DNA of 5,262 bases. Origin: Planctomycetaceae bacterium (lineage in GTDB: Bacteria; Planctomycetota; Planctomycetia; Planctomycetales; Planctomycetaceae). Below, piece by piece: positions 5,033 to 5,262 of the stretch. Location: contig JALTOP010000213.1 of NCBI GenBank assembly GCA_027000105.1, positions 1 to 5,262 of the forward strand. Reading direction: 5' to 3'. The stretch's first letter is position 1; each line of letters starts with the position of its first letter. Under the pieces are notes generated by a model. The model was not told where the DNA came from. It saw only the letters and a program-made list of their open reading frames with translations, and ran no database searches. The translations under genes were made by a program, and so were the position numbers.

Positions 5033-5054
5033 GCCGTAGGGCACGCTACGCACC
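5033..5054. repeat. Short CGTAG/CTACG hairpin motif next to the inverted repeat
   Basis: CGTAG (5035-5039) and CTACG (5046-5050) frame a 6-base loop GGCACG within GCC...CACC. I associate this GTAGGGCACGCTACG style of sequence with dispersed repeats often found beside the CACAGAGACAC type, so it may be the outer end of the same element. That link is from memory. Confidence 0.4.
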
Positions 5055-5163
5055 ATGAGCGAAGAGTCATGAATTGCCATGTTGGCTACCATCTCGTTAA
5101 TTGGAAATCCCGGCGTGGCTGGTTCATTCCCATAGCCGTAACCAAAATGATATTTTTCTATAA

Positions 5164-5187
5164 TTTGCGAGCCGTTCGCAAACTTTT
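5164..5187 (+). terminator. 7-bp hairpin followed by a short T-run (weak terminator candidate)
   Basis: TTTGCGA (5164-5170) pairs perfectly with TCGCAAA (5176-5182) around loop GCCGT, and CTTTT follows. The stem has only three G-C pairs and the T-run is four bases, and no plus-strand gene ends just upstream, so the terminator reading is weak. It could instead belong to an operator or be chance. Confidence 0.25.
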
Positions 5188-5262
5188 ACCGTTAGTAATA
5201 CAAATGGTGTGCAGAGCAGACTCGAGTCGGTTCTGGCATGGCCACTATTCGGGTCATATTGC

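Larger units (their letters stand above)
4443..5262. other. Long gene-poor, repeat-bearing region
   Basis: These 820 bases carry no convincing gene above 30 codons. Positions 4443-4700 are AT-rich and should contain the glycosyltransferase promoter on the minus strand, which I could not place. Frames at 4447-4659, 4483-4698, 4703-4891, 4819-5010 and 4835-5092 translate repeats or low-complexity sequence. The last 180 bases include a hairpin and a frame opening at ATG 5238 (MATIRVIL) that runs off the edge with no ribosome binding site; it is too short to call. Confidence 0.6.

Noticed and set aside
4819..5092. Minus-strand frames beginning MHHRDTESTEK and MVANMAIHDSS
   Set aside because: These are translations of the repeat arms (CACAGAGACAC and ACGCAAAG types), a common source of false small proteins.
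5125..5261. Minus-strand frame open from the right edge (about 45 codons)
   Set aside because: Could be the tail of an off-window gene, but the translation shows no motif and it crosses the perfect hairpin; not supportable.

Overview
The window reads as ordinary bacterial chromosome with moderate G+C. It carries four complete or near-complete protein genes of good quality, a fifth cut by the left edge, and a long gene-free, repeat-bearing right end. My best guess for the source is a member of the Planctomycetota. The reasons are weak or absent Shine-Dalgarno sequences at most starts, a secreted protein with an STN-like tail of a kind I associate with planctomycetes, and ACGCAAAG / CACAGAGACACGG type dispersed repeats. 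This is recognition from memory, not a database result.

Layout. Positions 1-486 (minus) hold the first 162 codons of a fumarylacetoacetate-hydrolase (FAH) family enzyme that runs off the left edge. Positions 487-717 are intergenic, with short repeats. Positions 718-1479 (minus) hold a NatA-type ABC transporter ATPase with no permease gene on either side in view. Positions 1480-1946 are the divergent control region between this ATPase and the plus-strand genes. It contains a CA-rich repeat, a strong hairpin with a T-tract on the minus strand, and a small operator-like repeat beside the next start. Positions 1947-3080 and 3120-3608 (plus) form a compact two-gene unit: a signal-peptide-bearing protein with a C-terminal STN-like domain, then a small soluble protein of unknown function. 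Positions 3714-4442 (minus) hold a single-domain polyprenol-phosphate mannosyltransferase (DPM1-like GT2), convergent with that unit.

The last 820 bases (4443-5262) hold no convincing long gene. They contain a tandem 12-bp duplication, a possible 29-residue tryptophan-rich ORF, a pair of inverted purine/pyrimidine-rich repeat arms about 120 bp apart, a short CGTAG/CTACG hairpin, and a 7-bp-stem hairpin near the edge. Long-looking frames here are the translated repeats.

The genes do not make one obvious pathway: a catabolic-type hydrolase, an export ATPase, a secreted/cytosolic unknown pair and a lipid-linked mannose donor synthase. I do not see a defence system, CRISPR, phage, transposase or RNA gene. 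The items most worth a second look are the unknown pair at 1947-3608 and the inverted repeat element at 4834-5008.
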